This document shows positions 25,280 through 35,535 of a stretch of DNA of 64,000 nt, piece after piece. The stretch comes from Caulobacteraceae bacterium (lineage in GTDB: Bacteria; Pseudomonadota; Alphaproteobacteria; Caulobacterales; Aquidulcibacteraceae): contig WRPF01000008.1 in NCBI GenBank assembly GCA_009773335.1, forward strand, positions 1 through 64,000, in the 5' to 3' direction. Made by a program: the position numbers and the translations under genes. Under the pieces are notes generated by a model. It was not told where the DNA came from and did no database searches. It saw nothing but the letters and a program-made list of their open reading frames with translations. Position 1 is the stretch's first letter. Each line of letters begins with the position of its first letter.

Positions 25280-26611
25280 TCAGTCTTCGGGGTCGGCGAA
25301 GAGCGTTTCCCGGTCCACCGTCTTGTTGGACACCTTGGCCAGTTCGAGGATGTAGTCGACGGTTTTTTCCTCGAAGATCGGCGCCCGGAGCTGGGCGAGC
25401 AGCTGCGGGTTTTTCTGATAGATTTCAAAAATTTGCCGTTCCTGACCGGGGTACTGGCGGGCCTGCTGCATGACCGCCTGCGACACTTCTTCATTGGTCA
25501 CGTCGATGCTGCTGCGGCGGCCGATCTCGGCCAGCACCAGCCCCAGCTTCACCCGGCGCTCGGCGATCTTGCGGTATTCGGCCCTCAGTTCGTCGTCGGA
25601 TTTGCCCACGTCGGAGGAATCCAGCGAGCCCGCCGCCTTGTCGGCCTCGATCTGACGCCAGATCTGCTGGAACTCCTGCTCCACCATGGCCGGCGGCAGC
25701 GGGAACTCGTGCGCAGCCTCGAGCTGGTCGAACAGCGCGCGCTTGGCCCGGGTGCGGGACTGGGCGGTGTGCTCGGACTCGATGCGGCCGCGCAGGGCCG
25801 TCTTCACCGCGTCGATGCTCTCCATGCCCAGCTTCTTGGCGAGCTCGTCGTCAATGACGGTCTCCTTCGGCGCACGTACTTCATGAACCACGATGTCGAA
25901 GGTCGCGTCCTTCCCCTTGAGGTTTTCGGCGGCGTAGGCCTCCGGGAATTTGACCGAAATGACCTTCTCGTCGCCCTTCTTGAGGCCCTTCAAGCCGTCC
26001 TCGAAGCCGGGGATGAACTGGTTGGAGCCGATGACGACGGAGGCCTTTTCCGCCTGACCGCCTTCGAATGCCACGCCGTCAATCTTGCCGAGGAAGTCGA
26101 TCGTCAGCGCGTCGCCGTCTTCGGCAGCGGCGTCCTTTTCCTCGAATGTCCGGTTCGCCTTGGCGATCTGTTCGAGCGCCTCGTCGACCTGCGAGTCCGC
26201 CACCGGCGCGACCAGACGCTCCATCGAGATGGTGGCGGGATCGACCGGCTCGAACTCCGGGATCAGTTCCACGTTCAGGTTGAAGGCGAAATCCGCCTGC
26301 CCGGCGAACACCTTTTCCATGTCGGATTCGAGCTGCAGGTCGGGCTGCGACGCCACCCGGAGCGCCCCGTCCTGAAGCGCTTTCTTGGTCGCGGCGTCCA
26401 CTTCCCCGTTGATGATCTCCTGCAGCATCGAGGGGCCATAGAGCTTGCGGACGTGGCTCGCGGGCACCTTGCCGGGGCGGAACCCGTTGATGCGCATGCG
26501 CGGACGCACTTCCTCGATCTTGGCGTCAAGGCGCTGCTGGAGTTCGGCAGCCGGTACGACGATCTTGAAGACCCGCTGCAAGCCTTCGGAATGGGTCTCG
26601 GTGAACTGCAT
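25280..26611 (-). CDS. tig: Trigger factor (443 aa)
   Basis: Ribosome-associated chaperone and prolyl isomerase. The N-terminal ribosome-binding domain includes the signature GFRPGKVPASHVRKLYG at about residues 43-60. The FKBP-type domain follows at about 150-245 (DALTIDFLGKIDGVAFEGG, IPGFEDGLKGLKKGDEKVISVKFPEAY), then the helical substrate-cradling C-domain ending in ELAKVSNKTVDRETLF. The ATG at 26611 (MQFTETHSEGLQRVF) is the conserved start. It heads the tig-clpP-clpX-lon block and diverges from tRNA-Leu. Confidence 0.95.
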   Translation of the reverse strand: MQFTETHSEGLQRVFKIVVPAAELQQRLDAKIEEVRPRMRINGFRPGKVPASHVRKLYGPSMLQEIINGEVDAATKKALQDGALRVASQPDLQLESDMEKVFAGQADFAFNLNVELIPEFEPVDPATISMERLVAPVADSQVDEALEQIAKANRTFEEKDAAAEDGDALTIDFLGKIDGVAFEGGQAEKASVVIGSNQFIPGFEDGLKGLKKGDEKVISVKFPEAYAAENLKGKDATFDIVVHEVRAPKETVIDDELAKKLGMESIDAVKTALRGRIESEHTAQSRTRAKRALFDQLEAAHEFPLPPAMVEQEFQQIWRQIEADKAAGSLDSSDVGKSDDELRAEYRKIAERRVKLGLVLAEIGRRSSIDVTNEEVSQAVMQQARQYPGQERQIFEIYQKNPQLLAQLRAPIFEEKTVDYILELAKVSNKTVDRETLFADPED

Positions 26612-26811
26612 GGTGAACAAGGTCCTTCGGAGGGTACGGGGCGCCGGCAAGCGCGACAGCAAACGCTGCGCCTCGCCGAAATATTAAGCGGGCGCTTATG
26701 CACCCCGCTCCTGCGCCTGTAAACCGACACTGTCTTCGCCGGCAGCCCTTCGGACGCACCCGGGGGCCGACGGTTGTGGCGGCTGCGGAGGCGATCTAGA
26801 TGTCGGCGCGG

Positions 26812-26896
26812 GCCCGTCTGGCGAAACTGGTAGACGCACCAGATTTAGGTTCTGACGCCGCAAGGTGTGCCGGTTCGAGTCCGGCGGCGGGCACCA
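26812..26896 (+). tRNA. tRNA-Leu (anticodon TAG)
   Basis: Class II tRNA with a long variable arm. Acceptor GCCCGTC pairs with GGCGGGC; discriminator A at 26893 and an encoded CCA to 26896. The anticodon loop TTTAGGT carries TAG. The variable arm includes GACGCCGCAAGGTG, and the T arm is GCCGG-TTCGAGT-CCGGC. It ends 7 bases before the convergent nnr stop. Confidence 0.95.
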
Positions 26897-26903
26897 TTCT
26901 CAC

Positions 26904-28379
26904 TCAACGACGCTTCAGGTGCGCGGGCGCGAGGTCGTCGAGCAGAGCCGGCAGCGCTTCCGGCATGTCCTCGGCGATGAGCCCGGCGCCCAGCCGCTCG
27001 CCCAGACGGCCGTGCAGCCAGGCCCCGGCGCACGCCGCCTCGAACGACGTCATGCCCTGCGACACAAGTCCGCCGATCAACCCCGCGAGCACGTCGCCGG
27101 ATCCGGCGGTTGCGAGAAAGGGCGTGCCGGCCGTGTTCACCGCCACGCGCCCGTCCGGCGCGGCGATCACGGTGTCGGGCCCCTTGAGGAGCACAACACA
27201 ACCTGCGCGCTGCGCCGCTGTTCGCGTGCGCTCGATCTTCAGGGCCTCGCCGTCGGCGAGATCGGGAAACAGGCGCGCGAACTCGCCCACATGCGGCGTC
27301 GCCACGCAGTTGTCGTGCAGCGCCTCGAACAACGTCTCCGGCTCCTTCGCGAAAACCGTGAGCGCGTCTGCATCCAGCACGACCGGCTTTCCGTCGGCGG
27401 CCAGCGCAAGCACCGTGTCACGCGTCCGCGGGGTGAGCCCTGCGGCCGGTCCGACCACTGTCGCTGACGCGGCTGCCGTGATGTCGCGCACCTGTTCGAC
27501 GCCCTTTGCGGGCGCAAGCATGATGGCCGTGAGCTGGGCCGCATTTTCAGGCATCGCCGCGACCGGCGAAACCAGCGTTACGAGGCCGGCTCCGACGCGC
27601 AGCGCCGCCCGCGCTGCGAGACGCGCTGCGCCGGTGCGCCCGGCTTCGCCGCTCACGACCATCGCATGACCGCGCGCGTGCTTGTGCATCTCCGCGTGCG
27701 GCCACGGCAGTGTCCACAGGTGCGGGCCGTTCTCGACAGGCGCATCGCGGATCTGATCGAAGGCCTCTGGCGGCGCGCCTATATCGGCGACGACGACTTC
27801 GCCGCACAGCGACCGCGACGGCTCAAGGACATGAGCAAATTTCTTACGCAGGAACGTCACGGTCACGTCGGCGCGGAAGGTGACGCCTTCGGGCGGCGCC
27901 CCATCGCCGGGAACGCCGCTTGGAAGATCGATGGCGACCGTATCGGAGCCGCGACAGGCGCGGGCGATCTCGCTCGCCGTCGCATCGAGCGGCCTTGCGA
28001 GACCCGCACCGAACAGGGCGTCCACGATCAGCGACCCGGGTTCGACCAACGCGGCGGACGCGGGATCGACCCACCCCATCCACGCCGACGAGGCATCGGC
28101 GGCGTCTCCCTTCAACGCCGACCGGTCGCCGAGAAATCCCACGCGCACGGGCCAGCCGGCTTCAGCGAGCTTGCGCGCGACGACGAAGCCGTCGCCGCCA
28201 TTGGCGCCGGGTCCGCAGAAGATGACGGTCGGTCGCGGCGCCCATCGCGCCTGTATTTCCCTTGCTGCGGCGGCCCCGGCGTTTTCCATCAGCACGCGTG
28301 TCGGCACGCCGAGTTCAGCGGCGCGCGCATCGATCGCGCGCATCTGCGCGACCGTGATGATCTCGCGCCCCGCGGTCAC
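26904..28379 (-). CDS. nnr: Bifunctional NAD(P)H-hydrate repair enzyme (491 aa)
   Basis: Fusion of the two metabolite-repair activities for damaged NAD(P)H. The N-terminal YjeF/AIBP epimerase domain (about 1-215) shows VLMENAGAAAAREI and CGPGANGGDGFVVAR. The C-terminal ADP-dependent dehydratase domain (about 225-485, ribokinase-like) shows HKHARGHAMVVSG, ATPHVGEFARL and TAGSGDVLAGLIGGL with the catalytic Asp. Full length. The GTG at 28379 forms a GTGA overlap with the upstream phosphatase stop, so the two are translationally coupled. Confidence 0.93.
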   Translation of the reverse strand: MTAGREIITVAQMRAIDARAAELGVPTRVLMENAGAAAAREIQARWAPRPTVIFCGPGANGGDGFVVARKLAEAGWPVRVGFLGDRSALKGDAADASSAWMGWVDPASAALVEPGSLIVDALFGAGLARPLDATASEIARACRGSDTVAIDLPSGVPGDGAPPEGVTFRADVTVTFLRKKFAHVLEPSRSLCGEVVVADIGAPPEAFDQIRDAPVENGPHLWTLPWPHAEMHKHARGHAMVVSGEAGRTGAARLAARAALRVGAGLVTLVSPVAAMPENAAQLTAIMLAPAKGVEQVRDITAAASATVVGPAAGLTPRTRDTVLALAADGKPVVLDADALTVFAKEPETLFEALHDNCVATPHVGEFARLFPDLADGEALKIERTRTAAQRAGCVVLLKGPDTVIAAPDGRVAVNTAGTPFLATAGSGDVLAGLIGGLVSQGMTSFEAACAGAWLHGRLGERLGAGLIAEDMPEALPALLDDLAPAHLKRR

Positions 28380-28924
28380 AGTGCGTCAATCGCGGGTGAT
28401 TCCGCGCCGAGTTCGACGAGCCGCAAGCCGCCCTCCCGATTTTCGAGGATCGTCACCGATGCGTGGCCCGGCTTGAATACCGCGACGGCATCGACCCCCG
28501 TGGCGACGGCCACCGCAGCGTTGATGGCGACGAAATGCGAGAATACCGCCGCGTCATGTGGCAGCGCGAGCAGCGTCGCGACGACGCCATCCCGGAAGCG
28601 CGCGAGGCCATGGTCGTCGCTCCAGGCGCCGCGCATGGCCGCCGCGAGCCATGCCGGCCGGTCCGCGAGCCCTTCGGGCGTGGGCACTTCGCGAACGCCG
28701 TCCGAGACGCGGGCGACGACCGCCGCCTCCATTTCAAATGCGCCGGCGGTTTCCCGGCACCGCATCAGGGGCGATGTGATGGCTGCGCCGACTTTCAGCG
28801 CCGCAAGACGCGCGGCCGTAAGACCGGCCTGCGCCTGGCCGAGGCGGCTGAGGCCCGGGTCGGGATTGGGCCCGCCCCACCCGGAGGCGGGTTCGCCGTG
28901 ACGGACGAGATAGAGCAGCGGCAT
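28376..28924 (-). CDS. Histidine phosphatase family protein (182 aa)
   Basis: Phosphoglycerate-mutase-fold phosphatase. The phosphohistidine motif RHGEP is at residues 8-12, SPLMRCRETA supplies the second Arg, and FSHFVAINA near 128-136 carries the second catalytic His. Length suits a small SixA/CobC-type phosphatase; the substrate cannot be told from sequence. It overlaps nnr by 4 bases and may form a unit with the upstream thiolase-like gene 34 bases away. Confidence 0.85.
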   Translation of the reverse strand: MPLLYLVRHGEPASGWGGPNPDPGLSRLGQAQAGLTAARLAALKVGAAITSPLMRCRETAGAFEMEAAVVARVSDGVREVPTPEGLADRPAWLAAAMRGAWSDDHGLARFRDGVVATLLALPHDAAVFSHFVAINAAVAVATGVDAVAVFKPGHASVTILENREGGLRLVELGAESPAIDAL

Positions 28925-28958
28925 GGAGAACCCTCTGGATTGCGAACCTCTGGGCCGA

Positions 28959-30494
28959 TCAGCCTGGAATGAAAAGGTTCTTCATCCCGCCGTCAGCTGA
29001 ACTCACCATGCCGGGGCGCCCGACGCCCTCGCGGCTCTCCAGGTCGAGCAGCGTCGCATCGTCGTCGGGCGTGTTGGCCACGAAACGGCGGCCGTTGGCG
29101 TCGCGGCCGATGACGATGCCCATGCGCAGGCGATCGCGACCGTGGATCACGGTGTAGGTTTCAGTTGTCGCGGGTCCGGAGGGCTCGCGCACGATCTCGG
29201 GCGATGACAACGCGTCGATCTGCTTCTGGTAGCCCTTGGGATTCTCACGCGCCCAGGCGCCTTGCACGGGTTCCGTCGAGTACACGCCCATGGCGTGCTT
29301 GGTCAGGAACCAGCCGTTCGCCGTGACGAGACCGAAGGCGCCGGGCTTCGCCCGCAGCCCCTCCCTCATCGAAACGATGGCGTGCATCGAGTAGTTGTTC
29401 CCGGGGCCCCCGAAATAGGGGAGACCGCCCGTCACCGTGAGCGGGCGCCTATCGCTGGTCTCGATGCCGATCTCGGCGCAGGCGATCTGCACAGCTGACG
29501 GAAAGCAGGAATAGATGTCGAACAGCGCCATGTCGGCCGGCGCCTTGCGGGCCATGGCGAACGCCTTCTCGGCGCAGAGCCCGATGGCGGGCGAACTCCA
29601 GTAGTTCACACGGTCGAGCGGGTTCCACCGCTCGGCCACGTCTGCGCAGCCGTGAAGATAGACGCGTTTGTCCTGCGACACGCCGAGTTCGTCGGCCTTC
29701 GCCGCAGACGCCAGGATCACCGCCGCCGACTGATCGACCTGGATTATGGCGTTGAGGTACTTCGTGTAGGGAAAACCGACCATCCGGTTTTCAGGGCTTT
29801 CATTGGCGATTTCGTCTGCGGACCGCTCCGTGGGAAACCAGGCGTAGGGGTTGGCCGCCGCCACGGCGCTGAAACGCGAAAACAGGTCGCCCATCTTGCG
29901 CTGGTGCTCACCGATGGAGCGCCCGAGTTTTGCGCGCAGTGCGTTCTCGAAAAGCGGATAGGTGTTCGCCGGCAGCGAGAGTCCGTGCGCGGACTCCTGC
30001 GCCGACTGCCCATCCCGCCCATCGCCCCAGCGGACAGGATCTGTGTCGGGACCGCCGGTGAATAACTTCGTGTCGCCGCCGGACGCCAGCGTCTTCATCA
30101 GGCTGCCGAGGAATTCCGCGCCGGCCAGGACGACGAGGTCGGACTCGCCGGATGCAATCCGTTCGCTCGCCCAGTTGACCAGCGCCTGCGGCGTGTTTCC
30201 GCCCATGTGGCTGTAGACCGCCGTGTGCGGCTTGGCCCCGAGATCCTCCGCCAGCGCCGCCGGCGGATTGGCCATGCGTGGCGGCTTCAAACGATCGGCC
30301 GTCCCCGGCGCATCGATCGTGAAGCCGACGAGACCGATCGTGTCGGCGCCGGCAAGCACCGCCAGATCGAGCCCGGCGTCGGCCGCCGCCCGCGAAACGG
30401 CCTCGAGAACCATGGCGCGGGGGCCGGGCGGCGCGGCTTTGCGCCATGTCGCCTGGCCGCCGCCAATGAGGACGGGCATTCTTGGGTCAGTCAT
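28959..30494 (-). CDS. Thiolase-like protein lacking the catalytic cysteine and histidine (511 aa)
   Basis: Belongs to the acetyl-CoA acetyltransferase-like family with a C-terminal extension. The thiolase fold is recognisable from MPVLIGGGQATWR, the helix ALVNWASERIASGESDLVVLAGAEF and GGLPYFGGPGNNYSMHAIVSM. Where active thiolases have a nucleophilic Cys (GCxSG) this reads SHMGGNTPQ (95-103), and the usual GHPxG loop reads GGPGNN, so both key residues are absent. The last ~100 residues (TETYTVIHGRDRLRMGIVIGRDANGRRFVANTPDD) form an OB-like domain. Possibly a hydrolase, lyase or binding protein rather than a condensing thiolase. The ATG at 30494 starts directly before the first strand. Confidence 0.8.
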   Translation of the reverse strand: MTDPRMPVLIGGGQATWRKAAPPGPRAMVLEAVSRAAADAGLDLAVLAGADTIGLVGFTIDAPGTADRLKPPRMANPPAALAEDLGAKPHTAVYSHMGGNTPQALVNWASERIASGESDLVVLAGAEFLGSLMKTLASGGDTKLFTGGPDTDPVRWGDGRDGQSAQESAHGLSLPANTYPLFENALRAKLGRSIGEHQRKMGDLFSRFSAVAAANPYAWFPTERSADEIANESPENRMVGFPYTKYLNAIIQVDQSAAVILASAAKADELGVSQDKRVYLHGCADVAERWNPLDRVNYWSSPAIGLCAEKAFAMARKAPADMALFDIYSCFPSAVQIACAEIGIETSDRRPLTVTGGLPYFGGPGNNYSMHAIVSMREGLRAKPGAFGLVTANGWFLTKHAMGVYSTEPVQGAWARENPKGYQKQIDALSSPEIVREPSGPATTETYTVIHGRDRLRMGIVIGRDANGRRFVANTPDDDATLLDLESREGVGRPGMVSSADGGMKNLFIPG

Positions 30495-30508
30495 GGGAGC
30501 CCCTTTGA

Positions 30509-31081
<573 letters not shown>

Positions 31082-31151
31082 AGACTTGTGATTTCGTAGA
31101 AGACTTGAACGGGCGGACCGGAGAAGTCCGTACCGAGGAGGATGGTGAAAG

Positions 31152-32561
31152 ATGTCTGCCACTAGCGACGTGATGAAGTTGATCAAGGAGAAGGAGGTCG
31201 AATTCGTCGACCTCCGCTTCAACGACATGCGCGGGAAAATGCATCACGTCACGTTCGACGTGGACATGTTTGAAGAAAACTACTTCACCGAAGGCACGAT
31301 GTTCGACGGCTCGTCGATCGCAGGCTGGAAGGCGATCAACGAGAGCGACATGGTGATGCGCCCCGACACGGCGGGCGCCCACATCGATCCCTTCTTCCAG
31401 CAGACGACGCTGGCGCTTTTCTGCGACATCCTCGAGCCGGGCACGCTGCAGCCCTACAACCGCGACCCGCGTTCGATCTCGAAGAAGGCCGAGACCTACG
31501 TGAAGTCGGGCGGCTTCGGCGACACGGCCTATTTCGGCCCCGAGGCTGAATTCTTCGTGTTCGACGACGTGCGCTGGAATACCGAACCGAACAACACCGG
31601 CTACAGTTTCGATTCCACCGAACTGCCGATGAACACCGGCAAGGTCTACGAATCCGGCAACATGGGCCACCGCCCCGGCCCGAAGGGCGGCTACTTCCCC
31701 GTCCCGCCGATCGACTCGCTGCAGGACATGCGCGGCGAAATGCTGGCGGTGATGAAGGAAATCGGCCTCGCGGTGGAAAAGCACCACCACGAAGTCGCGC
31801 CTGCCCAGCACGAACTCGGCCTGAAGTTCAACACGCTCGTCCACATGGCCGACGCGATGAACCTCTACAAGTACGTGATCCACAACGTCGCGCAGAGCTA
31901 CGGCAAGACCGCGACGTTCATGCCGAAGCCCTACTACAAGGACAACGGCTCGGGCATGCACGTGCACCAGTCGATCTGGAAGGGCGGACAGAATACCTTC
32001 GCGGGTGATCGCTACGCGGGTCTCTCGGAAGCCTGCCTGTTCTACATCGGCGGCATCATCAAGCACGCGAAGGCGATCAACGCGTTCGCGAACTCGACCA
32101 CGAACTCGTACAAGCGTCTGGTGCCGGGCTATGAAGCTCCCGTGCTTCTCGCCTATTCGGCGCGCAACCGCTCGGCGTCGTGCCGCATTCCGCACGGCAC
32201 CGGCGCCAAGGCCAAGCGCGTGGAAGTCCGCTTCCCCGATCCGGCCGGCAACATGTACCTCACCTACACAGCGCTGCTCATGGCCGGCCTCGACGGCATC
32301 CAGAAGAAGATCCATCCCGGCGAGCCGCTCGACAAGAACCTCTACGACCTGCCGCCGGAAGAACTGAAGGAAGTGCCGACGGTCTGCGGCAGCCTCGAAG
32401 AGGCGATCAATTCGCTCGATGCCGACCGCGACTTCCTGAAGAAGGGCGGCGTCATGGATGACGACTTCATCGACGCCTATCTCGACCTGAAACGGGAAGA
32501 AAACGACCGCTACCGGACCCATCCGCACCCGGTCGAGTTCGACATGTACTTCAAGGCGTAA
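31152..32561 (+). CDS. glnA: Glutamine synthetase type I (469 aa)
   Basis: ATP-dependent condensation of glutamate and ammonia, the main nitrogen-assimilation step; cytosolic dodecamer. The beta-grasp N-terminus contains [18 protein letters not shown]; the metal-binding region [13 protein letters not shown] follows; the ATP-binding segment [16 protein letters not shown] is intact; and NLYDLPPEE near residue 397 contains the Tyr adenylylated in GSI-beta enzymes. Length is standard. It is co-oriented with glnB and closed by a clear terminator 45 bases after the stop. Confidence 0.96.
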   Translation: MSATSDVMKLIKEKEVEFVDLRFNDMRGKMHHVTFDVDMFEENYFTEGTMFDGSSIAGWKAINESDMVMRPDTAGAHIDPFFQQTTLALFCDILEPGTLQPYNRDPRSISKKAETYVKSGGFGDTAYFGPEAEFFVFDDVRWNTEPNNTGYSFDSTELPMNTGKVYESGNMGHRPGPKGGYFPVPPIDSLQDMRGEMLAVMKEIGLAVEKHHHEVAPAQHELGLKFNTLVHMADAMNLYKYVIHNVAQSYGKTATFMPKPYYKDNGSGMHVHQSIWKGGQNTFAGDRYAGLSEACLFYIGGIIKHAKAINAFANSTTNSYKRLVPGYEAPVLLAYSARNRSASCRIPHGTGAKAKRVEVRFPDPAGNMYLTYTALLMAGLDGIQKKIHPGEPLDKNLYDLPPEELKEVPTVCGSLEEAINSLDADRDFLKKGGVMDDDFIDAYLDLKREENDRYRTHPHPVEFDMYFKA

Positions 32562-32605
32562 ACGCCCAAGACCCCAAATGGGGTGTCTCTGCGGGGAGAT
32601 GAAAG

Positions 32606-32639
32606 GGCCGGAGTCGCACCATGCGGCTCCGGCCTTTTT
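32606..32639 (+). terminator. Rho-independent terminator of glnA
   Basis: GGCCGGAG-T-CGC/GCG-G-CTCCGGCC hairpin (32606-32634) with an 11-bp stem, one internal mismatch and an ACCAT loop, followed directly by TTTTT. It lies between the convergent glnA and outer-membrane-protein genes. Confidence 0.85.
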
Positions 32640-32649
32640 CACACGCGGA

Positions 32650-33156
32650 TCAGAACTTCACCACCGCCGAGGCGCTGACGGTGTCGACGCCGTCGTCCTG
32701 CCCCTCAAGCCGCGTGTAGTCGCCGCGCACGCCGAATTTCGGGGTGAGCATGTACTGGGCGCCGCCGCCGAAGGCGAAGCCGTCCTCATCGGCGGCGACA
32801 TTGAACCCCGGCACCGACGCCGACGCCTTCACCTGTCCGTAGCCGACGCGGCCAAAGATTTCGAAGTTCGGCGTGACCGGCAGGATGCCCACGCCGAAAA
32901 CACCCACGGCGTGGTCGAGCTCGACGTCCACGGCGCCCACGTTGTCGTCCTTGACCCCGATCGAGGCCTCTCCTTCCACAGCGAAGTTCGGGTTGAACTT
33001 GTACCCGAGCCGCCCGGTCACGCCGCCCAGCGTCACGTCGTCGGCGTCGAAGTGCGTGTAGCCGGCATTGGCGTACACGCCAGTATCCTGCGCGCTTGCC
33101 GGCGCGGCGACGCCGACGACGGCCGCCAGGGCTGCGAGAACTGCAATGGCTTTCAT
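32650..33156 (-). CDS. Outer-membrane beta-barrel protein, OmpA-like/porin-family fold (168 aa)
   Basis: A signal peptide (MKAIAVLAALAAVVGVAAPASA) is cleaved before QDTGVYANAGYTHFD. The mature part alternates polar and hydrophobic residues through about eight strands (GGVTGRLGYKFNPNFAVEGE, FEIFGRVGYGQVK, FAFGGGAQYMLTPKFGVRGDYTRLE) and ends in Phe, the outer-membrane insertion signal. This is the small eight-stranded barrel common in alphaproteobacteria. The ATG at 33156 follows AAGGAG by 7 bases. Role structural or unknown; no peptidoglycan-binding domain. Confidence 0.88.
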   Translation of the reverse strand: MKAIAVLAALAAVVGVAAPASAQDTGVYANAGYTHFDADDVTLGGVTGRLGYKFNPNFAVEGEASIGVKDDNVGAVDVELDHAVGVFGVGILPVTPNFEIFGRVGYGQVKASASVPGFNVAADEDGFAFGGGAQYMLTPKFGVRGDYTRLEGQDDGVDTVSASAVVKF

Positions 33157-33271
33157 GGTGGTGCTCCTTGAAGCGCTCCGCCCTTTATTGGGCGGATGTG
33201 CGCCCTCCATGGACTGCAGCGGCGGCGGCCGGCGTGACCGTGCAGTCATGTCGGGCCGCCGGCTGCCGCTG

Positions 33272-33290
33272 TTGCGTCAAGATCACGCAA
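33272..33290. promoter_or_regulatory. Inverted repeat in the outer-membrane-protein/parE divergent gap
   Basis: TTGCGT-CAAGATC-ACGCAA, a 6-7-6 perfect inverted repeat in the 248-bp divergent region. The spacing is compatible with a dimeric regulator. No regulator can be assigned. Confidence 0.3.
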
Positions 33291-33404
33291 TGCCCCAATC
33301 CCGCCACGCGAGCGCCCTCCCCCGCCGCAAGCCTGTGCGCGGCGTTAACGGTTGGCACACCGAACCATGGCGCAGTCCCCGGACTCGTGCCAAAGGGCCC
33401 TCCC

Positions 33405-35393
33405 ATGTCGAAATCGAACGCTGTGAGGCAGAACGCCTTGGAATTCGCCCCGAACGCCTATTCGGCCAAGGACATCGAGGTCCTTGAAGGGCTTGAGCCC
33501 GTACGGCGGCGACCGGGGATGTATGTCGGCGGGACCGACGAGCGCGCGCTCCATCACCTGTTCGCCGAAGTGCTCGACAACTCGATGGATGAAGCCGTCG
33601 CGGGCCACGCGGACCGCATCGAGGTCGAACTGATGGCCGACGGCTCGCTGTCGGTGACCGACAACGGGCGCGGCATTCCCGTCGATCCACACCCGAAATT
33701 TCCAAAGAAATCTGCGCTCGAAGTGATTCTCACGACGCTGCACGCGGGCGGCAAGTTTTCTGACAAGGCGTATCAGACGTCCGGCGGCCTGCACGGCGTC
33801 GGCGTGTCGGTGGTGAACGCGCTTTCCGATACCCTGTACGTGGAAGTCGCGCGCGATCGCCGCCTCTTCGCGCAGAGCTATTCTCGCGGGCTGCCGCAAG
33901 GCGCGCTCAAAGAGATCGGCACGGCTCATAACCGCCGCGGCACCACCGTTCGTTTCCATCCCGACCCGGACATCTTCGGCGCCAACGCCGCGTTCAAGCC
34001 GGCGCGTCTCTTCCAGATGGCGCGATCGAAAGCCTACCTGCAACGCGGCGTGGAAATCCGCTGGAAGTGCGCGCCCGAACGTCTGCGCGACGGCGACGCG
34101 ACGCCGGCCGAGGCCGTCCTGAAGTTCCCGAACGGGATCAAGGATTTTCTGACCGAGATCATCAAGGACAAGCGTGTCGTCACCAATGAGCCGTTCTTCG
34201 GGCGGACGGTGAAGGACATCGGCCACGGCAAGGTCGAATGGGCGGTCGCCTGGGTCGAGGACGGCTTCGGCGAAGCGGATGGCATGTTGCGATCCTACTG
34301 CAACACCATTCCCACCGCCGACGGCGGCGCGCACGAGAATGGCCTGCGCGCGGCGCTCACGAAGGGTCTGCGCGCCTACGCCGAACTCAAGAAGGAAAAG
34401 AAGGCCGACCTCATCACGCAGGACGACGTGATGAACACGAGCGCCGCGCTCGTGTCGGTCTTCATCCATGATCCGCAGTTCGAGGGACAGACCAAAGGCC
34501 GCCTCGTCACGACGGAAGCGGCCAAGATCGTCGAACAGGCCGTGCGCGACCCTTTCGAGCACTGGCTCACCGCCGCTCCGAAGGAGGCTGACCGGCTGCT
34601 TGAATGGGTGATCGGTCAGGCCGAAGAGCGCCTCAAGCGGCGCAAGGAAAAGGAAGTCGCGCGGCAATCCGCGACACGGCGGCTGCGGTTGCCCGGCAAG
34701 CTCGCCGACTGCGCGCGCGGCGATTCCACCGACACCGAAATCTTCATCGTCGAAGGCGACAGCGCCGGCGGCTCCGCAAAACAGGCGCGCAACCGCAACA
34801 ACCAGGCGATCCTGCCGCTGCGCGGCAAGATCCTCAACGTCGCCAGCGCCGGCGGCGAGAAGGCTTCGGCCAACCTCGAACTGGCGGATCTGACGCTGGC
34901 GCTCGGCTGCGGCGTGAACGGCAAGTTCAAGCTCGACGACCTGCGCTACGAGCGCGTGATCATCATGACCGACGCCGACGTGGACGGCGCACACATCGCG
35001 TCCCTGCTGATCACGTTCTTCCACCGCTCCATGCCGGGCCTGATCCGCTCCGGCCGGCTCTACTTGGCGCTGCCGCCGCTGTTCCGTATCTCGACCGGCA
35101 AGGCGCATGTCTACGCCCGCGACGACGCCCACAAGGATGAGCTGATGCGCACGACCTTCGCCAACAAGAAGGTCGACATCGGACGCTTCAAGGGCCTCGG
35201 CGAGATGATGCCGGCGCAGCTGAAGGAAACCACGATGGACCCCAAGACCCGCACGCTCGCGCGGGTGGTCCTGGACGCCGAGGATGCGCCCGAGTTCGAG
35301 GATCTGGTGGAAACCCTGATGGGGCGAAAGCCGGAACTCCGGTTCAACTACATCCAGCAGAACGCCCGTTTCGTGGAAGAAATCGACGTCTGA
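33405..35393 (+). CDS. parE: DNA topoisomerase IV subunit B (662 aa)
   Basis: Type IIA topoisomerase ATPase subunit that decatenates chromosomes with ParC. The GHKL ATPase domain shows VLDNSMDEA, DNGRGIPVD and QTSGGLHGVGVSVVNALS; the transducer follows. The TOPRIM domain shows EIFIVEGDSAGGSAKQARNR and MTDADVDGAHI, and the C-terminus has GRFKGLGEM and RFNYIQQNA. At 662 aa it lacks the longer GyrB form and fits ParE. The ATG at 33405 is chosen over an upstream open frame because the conserved N-terminus starts within 40 residues. Confidence 0.92.
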   Translation: MSKSNAVRQNALEFAPNAYSAKDIEVLEGLEPVRRRPGMYVGGTDERALHHLFAEVLDNSMDEAVAGHADRIEVELMADGSLSVTDNGRGIPVDPHPKFPKKSALEVILTTLHAGGKFSDKAYQTSGGLHGVGVSVVNALSDTLYVEVARDRRLFAQSYSRGLPQGALKEIGTAHNRRGTTVRFHPDPDIFGANAAFKPARLFQMARSKAYLQRGVEIRWKCAPERLRDGDATPAEAVLKFPNGIKDFLTEIIKDKRVVTNEPFFGRTVKDIGHGKVEWAVAWVEDGFGEADGMLRSYCNTIPTADGGAHENGLRAALTKGLRAYAELKKEKKADLITQDDVMNTSAALVSVFIHDPQFEGQTKGRLVTTEAAKIVEQAVRDPFEHWLTAAPKEADRLLEWVIGQAEERLKRRKEKEVARQSATRRLRLPGKLADCARGDSTDTEIFIVEGDSAGGSAKQARNRNNQAILPLRGKILNVASAGGEKASANLELADLTLALGCGVNGKFKLDDLRYERVIIMTDADVDGAHIASLLITFFHRSMPGLIRSGRLYLALPPLFRISTGKAHVYARDDAHKDELMRTTFANKKVDIGRFKGLGEMMPAQLKETTMDPKTRTLARVVLDAEDAPEFEDLVETLMGRKPELRFNYIQQNARFVEEIDV

Positions 35394-35535
35394 TGAAGAC
35401 TTGTTGCGCCTCCGGATTGACTTTGGAGGCCTTCGACCGCATCTACGTTGAGTGTGACGGGCCTGCAGGGCCGCGTCCCCTTTGGCGTTGTGCGCCACTG
35501 CCTCTCAGGCGCACAGCGCCCATTTGGAAACCTTC

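Noticed and set aside
24533-26722. A 729-codon plus-strand frame across clpP and tig
   Set aside because: It spans two unrelated conserved genes on the other strand and their intergenic promoter, which no real gene would do.
33345-35498. A 717-codon frame antisense to parE
   Set aside because: Shadow of parE; no ribosome binding site and no domain.
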